Positions 42,789 to 51,579 of a DNA stretch of 64,000 nt are shown here, piece after piece; within the stretch, counting starts at the first letter, position 1; every line of letters starts with the position of its first letter. Source of the stretch: Oceanobacillus manasiensis. Lineage in GTDB: Bacteria > Bacillota > Bacilli > Bacillales > Amphibacillaceae. A model generated the notes under the pieces. It was not told the DNA's origin. It worked only from the letters and a program-made list of their open reading frames with translations, and searched no databases. Where the stretch lies: contig NZ_CCDL010000001.1 of assembly GCF_000724085.1 (NCBI RefSeq), positions 186,001-250,000 of the forward strand, written 5' to 3'. The position numbers and the translations under genes are program-made.

Positions 42789-44522
42789 TTATGACAATTG
42801 CTGCTCTGCAAATTCACGATATAATGCATGACTAGAGATTAACTCCTGATGTGTACCACTTCCGGTTATACTACCACCTTCTATAAAGATAATCTTATCC
42901 GCATCTACGATTGTAGATAAGCGATGGGCAATCACAAATGTTGTCCGCCCTTCCATTAAACGGCTTAAAGCTTGCTGAACAACGATTTCCGAATGACTAT
43001 CAAGGCTTGCAGTTGCCTCATCCATCATGAGAATTTTCGGGTCACGTAAGAAGGCACGTGCAATATTTATCCGCTGTTTCTGACCACCCGAAAGTTTGAT
43101 ACCACGCTCACCAACTTTTGTATCAAGCCCCTCAGAAAACTCCTTGATAAACTGATCAGCATAAGCCATTTTTGCAACCTCCCATAGCCTATCATCAGGA
43201 ATTTCTAATGGCTGTTCCAGCCCATAGGTAAGGTTTTCTCGAATTGTACCTGCCATCATGCCACTTTCCTGGGAAACATAGCCTATTTGACTTCGCCATG
43301 TGTGGAGAGATAAATCTTGAATGGATGTCTCCCCTACCTTTATTTCACCCTCTATAGGTTCATAGAATCGTTCGATTAAACCAAACAATGTTGTTTTTCC
43401 TCCACCGCTTGGGCCCGCAAATGCAATCATCTCACCAGGCCGTGCAACAAAGCTAATTGATTTCAAAACAGGCTCTTTCTCATTATAGGAGAAAGAAACA
43501 TTTTCGAATGAAAGGGATTGGTCTGTGACCTGTATTTGTTTACCATCCTGTCCTTTTTCTTCAGACAGATTTAGTATGTGTTGTATTCTTTCAGTGGCTC
43601 CCTTTGCCTTTTGTAACTGTGTGAAAAACATCGCAAACGAGGTAACCGGCATTACAATTTGAAACAGATAAAGTAAGAAAGCAACCAATGAACCTGTTGA
43701 CATAGTCCCGTCAGCTACACGGATTCCGCCGTACCCGATAATAACCACTACGACAACCATAATAATGAGATACATAAGTGGACCTATTAAGGCAAATATC
43801 TTGGATTCTTTCAATCCGAAGGCAAATAAATTATGGATTCCGGCTACGCCTTTCTTCTCTTCAAACCCCTCGGCTGTTGAGGATTTCATTAAGCGAATTT
43901 CACTAAGTGTCTGTTGGATAGCTCCCGTAAAAGTAGCCGTCTCATCTTGCAACCCTCTTGAGATCTTAGCCATCTTGCTGCCAAGTGGTACCATAATAGC
44001 TATCGTAACAGGTACGGAGATCAGCATGATCAATGTCATTTCCCAGTCCATAATAAGCAAGATGATCACCGCGCCGATTATGGAAATGATGCCTGTAATA
44101 AACTGCGGAAAGTGAGTGGAGATCAATTCTCTTACTATTCCTGTATCGTTTACGACCCTGCTTACCGATTCGCCACTCGTTGTTTTGTCAAAATAACTAA
44201 CAGGCATACGAATCAGCTTCCTCCACATTCTTTCCCGCAAACTAGCAACAATTCGCTGTCCAACCATTGCTAGCAAGTAGGTGGACACCCCATCTATTAC
44301 GGCTTGCAGGATGAAAACCACCCCAATTGCCACAATTAGGAACCAGCTTAAAGATTCCACTGAAAAACCATCAACCAGTTCCCTTGTAAGTATAGGAATA
44401 GATAAACCAACTAGCGTCGTTAGCACACTGCCGATTAATCCAATTGTTAATGCCATCTTGGGAATTTTGGTTGATGTCATTAGAGCATAAAAATCTTTTA
44501 TATTGCTTTTATCTTCCTTCAT
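42789..44522 (-). CDS. bmrA: Multidrug ABC exporter half-transporter, BmrA type
   Basis: A 577-residue half-transporter that should act as a homodimer: six membrane helices (about 20-310), then one ATPase domain with Walker A GPSGGGKTTLF, signature LSGGQKQRINIARAF, Walker B ILMMDEATASLD and switch VIAHRLST. It follows B. subtilis BmrA almost throughout, including SYFDKTTSGESVSRV. BmrA exports diverse drugs. The ATG at 44522 has AGGGTGA upstream; an earlier in-frame ATG lacks a site. It is monocistronic. Confidence 0.9.
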   Translation of the reverse strand: MKEDKSNIKDFYALMTSTKIPKMALTIGLIGSVLTTLVGLSIPILTRELVDGFSVESLSWFLIVAIGVVFILQAVIDGVSTYLLAMVGQRIVASLRERMWRKLIRMPVSYFDKTTSGESVSRVVNDTGIVRELISTHFPQFITGIISIIGAVIILLIMDWEMTLIMLISVPVTIAIMVPLGSKMAKISRGLQDETATFTGAIQQTLSEIRLMKSSTAEGFEEKKGVAGIHNLFAFGLKESKIFALIGPLMYLIIMVVVVVIIGYGGIRVADGTMSTGSLVAFLLYLFQIVMPVTSFAMFFTQLQKAKGATERIQHILNLSEEKGQDGKQIQVTDQSLSFENVSFSYNEKEPVLKSISFVARPGEMIAFAGPSGGGKTTLFGLIERFYEPIEGEIKVGETSIQDLSLHTWRSQIGYVSQESGMMAGTIRENLTYGLEQPLEIPDDRLWEVAKMAYADQFIKEFSEGLDTKVGERGIKLSGGQKQRINIARAFLRDPKILMMDEATASLDSHSEIVVQQALSRLMEGRTTFVIAHRLSTIVDADKIIFIEGGSITGSGTHQELISSHALYREFAEQQLS

Positions 44523-44613
44523 ATATATATCACCCTGCCTATCCATTCTTACTGCTTTAATTATAGACCAGGCAGATGGCCAATAGCTAGTTTAGATAAT
44601 ACTCCATCACCTT

Positions 44614-46212
44614 TTATGCTTGAATATCACGCTTGTTGTACCCTACAAACCCTACAACAACGCAAAGGCCCGCTAATACAGTCACTATGAAAACTGGCAG
44701 ATAATTCCTTTTCTCCACTAAGAGCTCAGGTATTTGGCCAAATGGTGAAATACCGCTAAGCCATTCTGGAAACTCTAATAAGCCGCCAAGGTAGACGACG
44801 AAAAATGAAAACATGAGATAAATCCAGCCAGCGATCGTTACCCTTGGAAGCAATCCTATAATTAAAATCCCGAAACCTACTATAAGCAAGACGGCAGGCA
44901 AGTAAACAATTGCCGCACTATAAACGTTCCAAAAATCCATCCCGTTCTCCATTGATAGATTTCCTGCAGTCCATAGACCAAGTGCTGTCAGTGACAACAT
45001 AATAAAACTTACAATGGTTGATAAAACAAGGGCACTACCGAGTAGCCTATTTCGGGAAACCTTTTTACTTAATAGAAGTTCTACGCGGCCCTTTCTCTCT
45101 TCGCCTACAAGTTTGTTAACAGACATCAACGCTGGTATCGTACTAACCATCGCAAGAACAGACATCATCATGGTAAGAAACTGTTCTGTTAAAGAATGAC
45201 CGTTTTCTGGATTAAGCAATTGCTGAAACATCTCGTTTTCAACAAAAAAGGAATCCAAATCTCCCAATACAGAACCATAGGAAGCTCCTAATATAAACAT
45301 CCCTACTGCCCAAGAAATTAGCCCAGTTCTTTGTAGTCGAATACTCAAACCAAATGGGCTCAGTAAAGAAGCCGAGGCATTTCTTTTCCCAGGTTTTGTT
45401 GGAAGGAGACCTGCCCCAAGATCACGTTTACTATACAACACACACGATACGATCATGAGTAACACAGAAAAGGTTAATGTTATGACTATTGGCCACCACT
45501 TGTTTGTTACATAAACTTCTGAACCTAGGATCCAACCAAGTGGAGAAACCATAGAAAGAGCATCATTGCTAACGTCTCCTACCGCGCGTATCAGGTAGGA
45601 AATTCCTAACAACGTAAAGGATAGTCCAATTGTGCCACGTGCGTTTTCTGAAAGCTGAGCAAAAATGGAAGTAACGGTAGCAAAGAAAAAACCCGCCGCC
45701 CCTAATGCTGCCCCATAAAGTAGGGATCCTTCTAAATTCATACTTTCAATACCAAGAGCATACAGTCCTAATCCAGTAAGAATTGCAATCACCATATTAG
45801 TTAAGAAAGCGAGAATAAGGGTTGCATATAAATTGGCCAACCTACCAGAAGGCAAAGACCGAATAAGCTCAACTCTACCTTCCTCCTCATCTGCCCTCGT
45901 ATGTCTCGCTACGAGTAAAATATTCATAATTGCCATCGCGATGACTGTGAAGAGTAGCATTTGATGTGCCATCATCGCCCCTATCGTATAGTTTTCCAAC
46001 CCATATCCCTTTCCAAGCATTGCTGTCATGGCTGGGTTTACCATCGTTTCGGCCATTGTCTGTCTGCTATCACTAGAATTATATAAATTGGCTAAAGCAA
46101 CAGTGGTCATACACGTAATCAGAATAAGCAAAGAGCCAAACACAGGAGTTCGTATTCGATCTCTTCTCACTAAAAAGCGAAGAAGAGTTGTTGTTCCTCT
46201 CCCACTAAGCAT
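44614..46212 (-). CDS. ABC exporter permease, large (two-module)
   Basis: A 532-residue membrane protein with about twelve helices, twice the usual permease size. Each half begins with a similar block (RTRADEEEGRVELIRSLPSGRL in the first half, VGEERKGRVELLLSKKVSR in the second), so it looks like an internal fusion of two ABC-2 units. Related proteins are described as antibiotic exporter permeases. It overlaps the ATPase gene by 8 nt. Under TetR control from the divergent gene. Confidence 0.85.
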   Translation of the reverse strand: MLSGRGTTTLLRFLVRRDRIRTPVFGSLLILITCMTTVALANLYNSSDSRQTMAETMVNPAMTAMLGKGYGLENYTIGAMMAHQMLLFTVIAMAIMNILLVARHTRADEEEGRVELIRSLPSGRLANLYATLILAFLTNMVIAILTGLGLYALGIESMNLEGSLLYGAALGAAGFFFATVTSIFAQLSENARGTIGLSFTLLGISYLIRAVGDVSNDALSMVSPLGWILGSEVYVTNKWWPIVITLTFSVLLMIVSCVLYSKRDLGAGLLPTKPGKRNASASLLSPFGLSIRLQRTGLISWAVGMFILGASYGSVLGDLDSFFVENEMFQQLLNPENGHSLTEQFLTMMMSVLAMVSTIPALMSVNKLVGEERKGRVELLLSKKVSRNRLLGSALVLSTIVSFIMLSLTALGLWTAGNLSMENGMDFWNVYSAAIVYLPAVLLIVGFGILIIGLLPRVTIAGWIYLMFSFFVVYLGGLLEFPEWLSGISPFGQIPELLVEKRNYLPVFIVTVLAGLCVVVGFVGYNKRDIQA

Positions 46213-47119
46213 CTTGTTCGCCCTCCCTCATTGGCTCTCTGTCTCCTTCATAATGTCTCATAAACAAGTCTTCCAAATTAGGAGGCGCGCTCTCCAGCTT
46301 CTCAATACCAAATGAGCTAAGATACCTTATTACACCGTCCAGCTTCTCAGAATCTACTTGAAAAGAAAAAGCTCCCTCCTTTTCCTCTAAATCGTGAACA
46401 CCCTCTATCTTGCCCAAATCACCCATTGTCTGTTTGGTCTGGACAAGCAAGTTGGTCCTTGTCAGATGGCGTAATTCTGACATCGAGCCACTCTCGATCA
46501 TTTTACCCTGACGAATAATCCCAACACGGTCACATAGTCTCTCCACTTCTGATAGGATATGGCTTGATAGTAAAACACTTTTGCCTGCATCTTTTGCTTC
46601 TAGAACACATTCCTGAAAAACACGCTCCATTAAAGGATCGAGTCCTGACGTTGGTTCATCCAAAATATACAAGTCCGCTTCCGAGGCAAAAGCAGATACA
46701 AGTGCTACCTTTTGCCTATTTCCTTTTGAATACGTTCTGCACTTCTTCGTAGGATCCAACTCAAAGCGCTCCATTAATTCCTCTCTACGTCCTTTATCAA
46801 CCTTCCCCCGAAGCTTTGTAAAGAGATCTATTACCTCTCCCCCGGTTAAATTCGGCCAAAGATTCACATCCCCAGGTACATAGGCAATTCGTTCATGAAT
46901 AGACACAGCTTCCTGCCAAGCATCTTTTCCGAAGATCTGCACAGAGCCTTTTGATGCCTTTATAATCCCCAACAAAATACGAATGGTAGTTGATTTTCCA
47001 GCCCCATTAGGTCCAATAAAACCGTAAACCTCCCCTTTATTCACTTGCATATCAACCCCATCTAATGCTGTAAACTTTCCAAATTGCTTCGTAACATTTT
47101 TCACTTCAATTATAGACAT
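46205..47119 (-). CDS. ABC exporter ATP-binding protein
   Basis: A 304-residue ATPase with Walker A GFIGPNGAGKSTTIR (about 34-48), signature TYSKGNRQKVALV (KG-type), Walker B LYILDEPTSGLD and switch LSSHI. A C-terminal domain of about 85 residues follows. The ATG at 47119 is preferred to an in-frame codon 27 nt upstream because GGGAGGG and a family-like start MSIIEVKNVTK fit. It energises the two-module permease. Confidence 0.9.
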   Translation of the reverse strand: MSIIEVKNVTKQFGKFTALDGVDMQVNKGEVYGFIGPNGAGKSTTIRILLGIIKASKGSVQIFGKDAWQEAVSIHERIAYVPGDVNLWPNLTGGEVIDLFTKLRGKVDKGRREELMERFELDPTKKCRTYSKGNRQKVALVSAFASEADLYILDEPTSGLDPLMERVFQECVLEAKDAGKSVLLSSHILSEVERLCDRVGIIRQGKMIESGSMSELRHLTRTNLLVQTKQTMGDLGKIEGVHDLEEKEGAFSFQVDSEKLDGVIRYLSSFGIEKLESAPPNLEDLFMRHYEGDREPMREGEQDA

Positions 47120-47150
47120 AATCCCTTGCCCTCCCTTTCCCTGCAAAATT

Positions 47151-47226
47151 ATGAAATATTTATTGTTATATAGTTCATAATATATAATACAAAGCTACTT
47201 TGCAATAACTTATGAAATATATTCAT
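47151..47226. promoter_or_regulatory. Candidate TetR operators in the divergent promoter region
   Basis: ATGAA...TTCAT pairs occur at 47151-47178 and, tightly, at 47212-47226 (ATGAA-ATATA-TTCAT). The string ATGAAATATWTTC-like is repeated 61 nt apart, one copy facing each gene. This would allow the TetR protein to repress both itself and the exporter. Confidence 0.45.
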
Positions 47227-47272
47227 TGTTTTATTACATATTTTTTTATACACTTTAAGAGAGGTGAAACAA

Positions 47273-47863
47273 ATGGACGGATTTGAACGACGTCGAGAAC
47301 GTAAAAAGCAAAGCATATTAGATGCTGCATTACGTTTATTTATGGAATTTGGGGTACAAAAAGTTAGCATGAATGAGATAGCCACAAAAGCAAAGGTCTC
47401 ACAGGTTACAATCTACAATTATTTTAAAAATAAAGAAAGATTAGTTGAAGAAGTTATCCATTACTATGTAGACCAGGTTTGGCAGGAGTCAGATGCTGTA
47501 CTGAAAAGTGACCTTCCCTTTCCCAAGAAAATAGAGAAATTAATTTTCAACAAAAAAGAATCAGCAGATAGCATCCATGAAAATTTTTATCAACATTTTA
47601 TGAAAGCATATACTGCTGGAGATGGTTATATGGAGAAATTGGTCACGAATGAAGCTATACCTAAAATGATGCGTTTTTTTGACGAAGGGAAGTCCGAAGG
47701 CTATGTTGACCCCACCATCTCTAATGAAGCCATTCTTTTCTATATTCAAATGATGAATGAGCATCTCCAAAAAAAGGACGTATATAGTAAGATTTTACCA
47801 ATGACTGAAGATATCATGCATATTTTGTATTACGGCATAGTTGGCAAAAGAGTGGATAAATAA
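47273..47863 (+). CDS. TetR family transcriptional regulator
   Basis: A 196-residue repressor. The N-terminal HTH (about 8-55) has IATKAKVSQVTIYNYFKNKERL, and the C-terminal ligand domain is helical and without a recognised ligand. The ATG at 47273 has GAGAGG at 8 nt. It is transcribed divergently from the ABC exporter at 44614-47119, which is very likely its target. Confidence 0.9.
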   Translation: MDGFERRRERKKQSILDAALRLFMEFGVQKVSMNEIATKAKVSQVTIYNYFKNKERLVEEVIHYYVDQVWQESDAVLKSDLPFPKKIEKLIFNKKESADSIHENFYQHFMKAYTAGDGYMEKLVTNEAIPKMMRFFDEGKSEGYVDPTISNEAILFYIQMMNEHLQKKDVYSKILPMTEDIMHILYYGIVGKRVDK

Positions 47864-48074
47864 TCCTCTCTTTTTTTAATAAAGTGAAATTCCAATGATG
47901 GAAAAAAGATTTGATAATAGCAATAACCTGTGGGTTCCTACCGAATTAAAGAGGAAGTTTCTAGCGTATACGGGCTCCCCTCCTTACACATATAATAATA
48001 AATAGACAGTAATAGAAAATTGATACCTAACTTAAATTTCATTATACTAATTGAGAGTGGAAGGAGTTTTAGTG

Positions 48075-48830
48075 ATGAAAGAAATAAAGCATGATCACGA
48101 AGCATTTACAATACTGAAAGATAAAATACAGCTTATTAAACAGAGAAATAAAGCAACTTACTTAGTAGGGCCCATCCAATTGCCCGTTAATTTATATGGG
48201 GAAACCACCGTATTTCAATGGTATTGTTGGCTTAGCCAGGATGAAGTAACAGAAGATTATAGCCATATCATTGAAAAGCTTGCATCTTCTAATCTCGCTG
48301 AATACCAGCAGTCAAGCGTACTTGTTTATGGTGATTTTGCAAATGCAGAAGAAGCCCTCATCCGAATGCACTCTATCTGCCACACTGGAGACATTTTTGG
48401 CAGTAAACGTTGTGATTGTGGGTTTCAATTGAAAGAATCGATGAAACGTATTAAGGACAATGGTGCAGGAGCCCTTTTTTATTTGGCAAATCACGAGGGT
48501 CGAGGAATCGGACTATTTAGCAAAGCTATGGCATATCTTCTGCAGGAGAGTGGCTATGATACTGTAGAAGCAAATGAACAGCTCGGATTTGAAAATGATA
48601 CTCGAAACTATGAAGATGCAATCGATGTATTAAAGCAATTACGCAGTAAAGCAGTAACTCTCATTACAAACAACCCGAAAAAAATGGAAGCATTAGAAAA
48701 AGCAGGACTTCCTATTTCAGGCAGAACACCACTTTGGGGAGATGTCTCGGAGTACAATAAGAAATATTTGCAAACAAAGGTGTCAAAATCAGGGCATATG
48801 GAAGCAGAAGGAACGTGCTTAAATGACTGA
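48075..48830 (+). CDS. ribA: GTP cyclohydrolase II (stand-alone RibA)
   Basis: A 251-residue enzyme opening GTP to 2,5-diamino-6-ribosylamino-pyrimidinone phosphate, the first step to riboflavin. The zinc site and active centre are visible in HSICHTGDIFGSKRCDCG (three Cys), and HEGRGIGLFSK binds the nucleotide. The RibB domain usually fused at the N-terminus in bacilli is absent. Instead about 80 divergent residues precede the core. The ATG at 48075 has AAGGAG at 8 nt. It overlaps ribD by 8 nt. No FMN riboswitch is present upstream. Confidence 0.88.
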   Translation: MKEIKHDHEAFTILKDKIQLIKQRNKATYLVGPIQLPVNLYGETTVFQWYCWLSQDEVTEDYSHIIEKLASSNLAEYQQSSVLVYGDFANAEEALIRMHSICHTGDIFGSKRCDCGFQLKESMKRIKDNGAGALFYLANHEGRGIGLFSKAMAYLLQESGYDTVEANEQLGFENDTRNYEDAIDVLKQLRSKAVTLITNNPKKMEALEKAGLPISGRTPLWGDVSEYNKKYLQTKVSKSGHMEAEGTCLND

Positions 48831-49920
48831 TCATGCACACTTTATGGAAATGGCATTAAACCAAGCAAAAGCAATGAAAGGCCAAACAGACCCTAACCCT
48901 CTGGTAGGGTCTGTGATTGTAAACGGAAGCCGTATAGTAGGGATAGGAAGCCACTTAAAAGCTGGAGAACCGCATGCAGAAATTCACGCACTTCGTATGG
49001 CTGGAGAACATGCGGAAGGAGCTACAATGTATGTTACTCTCGAACCATGTTCTCACCATGGCAGAACAGGGCCCTGCGCTGAGGCCATTGTTAAGGCAGG
49101 AATAGCAAAAGTAGTCATCGCCACACTCGACCCTAATCCAGTCGTTTCCGGGAATGGTGTCGCCATCTTAGAAAAGGCAGGTATTGAGGTAGTCACAGGG
49201 ATTTGTGAACAAGCATCCATACAAATGAATGAGGTGTTTAATAAATACATCGTGGCACAACGTCCATTTGTGACAATGAAAGTAGGCGCTACACTCGATG
49301 GGAAGGTTGCTACACATGCTTTAAGCAGTAAATGGATCACGTCAGAGGAAGCCCGCACTGATGTACACCGTCTGCGTCATGAGAACATGGCCATCCTTAC
49401 TGGAATAAACACTGTTCTCCAGGATGATCCCGCTTTAACTGCTCGCATCCCAAATGGGAAGAACCCAATTAGAATTGTTTTGGATTCTACATTAAAAATC
49501 CCGCTAGACCATCAGCTTGTAGCGGATCATCTAGCGGAAACTTGGGTGTTTACAACAAGCCGTTATAATAAGAAAAAAAGAGGTCTGCTTGAGGCACGAG
49601 GAGTTCGTATTATTCTCCTTGAAGGTGATTTCCTTCAAGGAGAAGATGTATTGAACTACCTTGGTGAAAATGGCATTTCTTCCCTCCTCATCGAAGCAGG
49701 GGCTACCATTAATGCAACTTTCATGGAGCATCAGCTTGTCGACAAACTAATCGTATACATGGCACCAAAGCTAGTTGGCGGTCAGAATGCTCCTTCTTTT
49801 CTTGGAGGAACAGGTGTGGAAAAAATGCAAGATGCCACCGATCTAAAAGATCTCCAAGTGGAAACAATTGGGAAAGATCTGAAAATCACTGGCTACCCAG
49901 CCTATAGTCGTAAGAACTGA
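48823..49920 (+). CDS. ribD: Bifunctional pyrimidine deaminase/reductase RibD
   Basis: A 365-residue enzyme for steps two and three of riboflavin synthesis. The deaminase domain (1-145) has zinc motifs PHAEIHAL and PCSHHGRTGPC; the NADPH-dependent reductase domain (about 146-365) starts at FVTMKVGATLDGKVAT and includes SSLLIEAGATINATF. Both halves look complete. It overlaps ribA by 8 nt and is followed 9 nt later by a HAD phosphatase. The usual partners ribE and ribH are not here. Confidence 0.92.
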   Translation: MTDHAHFMEMALNQAKAMKGQTDPNPLVGSVIVNGSRIVGIGSHLKAGEPHAEIHALRMAGEHAEGATMYVTLEPCSHHGRTGPCAEAIVKAGIAKVVIATLDPNPVVSGNGVAILEKAGIEVVTGICEQASIQMNEVFNKYIVAQRPFVTMKVGATLDGKVATHALSSKWITSEEARTDVHRLRHENMAILTGINTVLQDDPALTARIPNGKNPIRIVLDSTLKIPLDHQLVADHLAETWVFTTSRYNKKKRGLLEARGVRIILLEGDFLQGEDVLNYLGENGISSLLIEAGATINATFMEHQLVDKLIVYMAPKLVGGQNAPSFLGGTGVEKMQDATDLKDLQVETIGKDLKITGYPAYSRKN

Positions 49921-49929
49921 GGGATATGG

Positions 49930-50505
49930 ATGAAATTTGGTTTCGATATTGATGATACATTAATTGATCTACGAGTTCATGCCTTTCATTTATATAATAA
50001 AAAGCTTGGAAAGCAGATCCCTTTTGAAGCGTTTCACTCCCTTAAGCGGGTTGAAATCCATGAACCTTTCGGGTTAAATGATAAAGAAGGAAAAGCAATG
50101 TGGGAGCAATCTTTAGAAGCAATTTATTATACGGATTGCCCCGCGTTCTCAGGAGCTATTGAGGTTCTAAACGAGCTGAAAGAGAAAGGGCATACTATCT
50201 ATTACATTACAGCACGGCCTAAAGCCCACGGTGAACGAACGAAATCGTGGATGAAGGAGAAAGGTTTCCCTATTGATGATGAGAACTTCTTCTATGGCAT
50301 GAATGATCATGAGAAAATAAACATCATTCAAAATCTGCAGCTCGATTATTATGTGGATGATAAGCCTGCAGTTTTAGAAACATTACATGCAGAACCAACA
50401 ACATTAGTTATCAAAGACCAATCTTATAACCGAGAATTCACATCAGCAACTCGATTAGATGAATGGAAAGAGTTTATTCCGTTAATTGAAAGCAGGCATC
50501 CATAG
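49930..50505 (+). CDS. HAD-superfamily 5'-nucleotidase-like phosphatase
   Basis: A 191-residue HAD protein resembling the NT5C/YqfW group. Motif I DIDDTLID (6-13), motif II in YYITARP, and motif IV YYVDDKP are present. It is encoded 9 nt after ribD with AGGGAT upstream, so it is part of the ribA-ribD transcript. In riboflavin synthesis the product of RibD must be dephosphorylated by a HAD enzyme that is usually encoded elsewhere. This gene is a good candidate for that step, on positional grounds. Confidence 0.8.
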   Translation: MKFGFDIDDTLIDLRVHAFHLYNKKLGKQIPFEAFHSLKRVEIHEPFGLNDKEGKAMWEQSLEAIYYTDCPAFSGAIEVLNELKEKGHTIYYITARPKAHGERTKSWMKEKGFPIDDENFFYGMNDHEKINIIQNLQLDYYVDDKPAVLETLHAEPTTLVIKDQSYNREFTSATRLDEWKEFIPLIESRHP

Positions 50506-50518
50506 TGAATGCCTACTT

Positions 50519-51031
50519 TCAATTTCTTTTATAAAAATTAATCTTTCGCTTAAGCGCGATAAGCATATAAATATAAAGGACTACGACAGCACCAGCAAGT
50601 GACATGGTGAAGATTTGCAAACCGCCCCACTTCCATGTAAGCAATCCACCTAACTGAGATAACAACAAAATTGTGAAAAGAATCATGTAAAACCGTAACA
50701 TACCTTTATACGACTCCCTAACCGATTCATAGTCAGAATAAATTTTAGGAACCGATTCGATTGAAGCATCCGTACGGAAATAGTGGAACAATCCAATTGA
50801 ATGATCAACATAGTCCCATCCAGCATCTTCATAAAGTTGAATATAATCATCTGTTGCAAGCCTCTGAAAATCTATTTGGTAAACAAACGATTTGTTTTCA
50901 TCTTCTTCAAACGTATAAAAACCTAGTTTGTATTTTTTCATATGCAGCCCTTTTGCAGACATTTCTGTGAGCCATTGCTCTTCTTTTTCCAATCCTGAAG
51001 CAAGAAATAGACGAAATTTCTTAATACCCAT
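50519..51031 (-). CDS. DUF2812 domain membrane protein
   Basis: A 170-residue protein: a cytoplasmic DUF2812 domain (about 1-100, with EKEEQWLTEMSAKGLHMKKY and the repeated W/Y-rich pattern) followed by two membrane helices (about 108-128 and 135-157). Such genes are regularly paired with PadR regulators. The ATG at 51031 (GGAGG at 9 nt) overlaps the padR end by 11 nt. The function is unknown. Confidence 0.82.
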   Translation of the reverse strand: MGIKKFRLFLASGLEKEEQWLTEMSAKGLHMKKYKLGFYTFEEDENKSFVYQIDFQRLATDDYIQLYEDAGWDYVDHSIGLFHYFRTDASIESVPKIYSDYESVRESYKGMLRFYMILFTILLLSQLGGLLTWKWGGLQIFTMSLAGAVVVLYIYMLIALKRKINFYKRN

Positions 51032-51365
51032 CTTCTTCAACCTCCAACCTCTCAATTATACCTGTTGCATTGTTTACTAAGGATGTTAACCTTATATACT
51101 CTTTCTGCAAAACCTGTTTCCCCAGTTCTGTAAGGGCATAGTATTTTCTGCGTTCATCTGATTCCACGGTAACCTTCTGTATAACTTGTTGCTTTTCCAA
51201 TTTGCCTAAAGCACCATATAACGTCCCGGGACCCATTTTCACTTCACCTTGACTGATTTCCTCTACATCCTGCATAATGCCATAACCGTGGCGGACCATG
51301 CGTAGTGATAATAATATATAGTATGTCGCCTGAGATAATGGTAAAAATTCCTCTGGTCGCTTCAT
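51021..51365 (-). CDS. PadR family transcriptional regulator
   Basis: A 114-residue PadR winged-helix protein with GYGIMQDVEEISQGEVKMGPGTLYGALGKLEKQQVI. It likely represses its own operon with the DUF2812 gene; a double inverted repeat lies just upstream (51380-51410). Confidence 0.9.
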   Translation of the reverse strand: MKRPEEFLPLSQATYYILLSLRMVRHGYGIMQDVEEISQGEVKMGPGTLYGALGKLEKQQVIQKVTVESDERRKYYALTELGKQVLQKEYIRLTSLVNNATGIIERLEVEEDGY

Positions 51366-51379
51366 TTGCTCACCTCATT

Positions 51380-51410
51380 ACATCGATCTCCGATGTATCG
51401 TATATCGATA
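51380..51410. promoter_or_regulatory. Two phased PadR operator candidates
   Basis: ACATCG-N5-CGATGT (51380-51396) and TATCG-N5-CGATA (51396-51410): the same ATCG-N5-CGAT core twice, centres 15 nt apart, immediately upstream of padR. The spacing would let two dimers bind side by side. Confidence 0.6.
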
Positions 51411-51545
51411 TAATAGCATGTGATGAACTTTAATTCAAGGGCAATGTAACCAATTTTTCTGTTGATTCCTAGCTAGTTTGGTCGAATATCACACTCCCCC
51501 TTGTGTCCATACACATAACAAGCACCACAAGAAAAGAATGCAAAC

Positions 51546-51571
51546 AAAAAAGCCCAGATTCCCGGGCTTTC
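51546..51571 (-). terminator. Terminator of cydABDC
   Basis: On the minus strand AAAGCCC pairs with GGGCTTT, followed by T residues. Confidence 0.75.
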
Positions 51572-51579
51572 CCATTAGC

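Noticed and set aside
47864-48074. FMN riboswitch upstream of ribA
   Set aside because: The conserved RFN blocks are absent; only a short repeat A stub and AT-rich sequence are seen.
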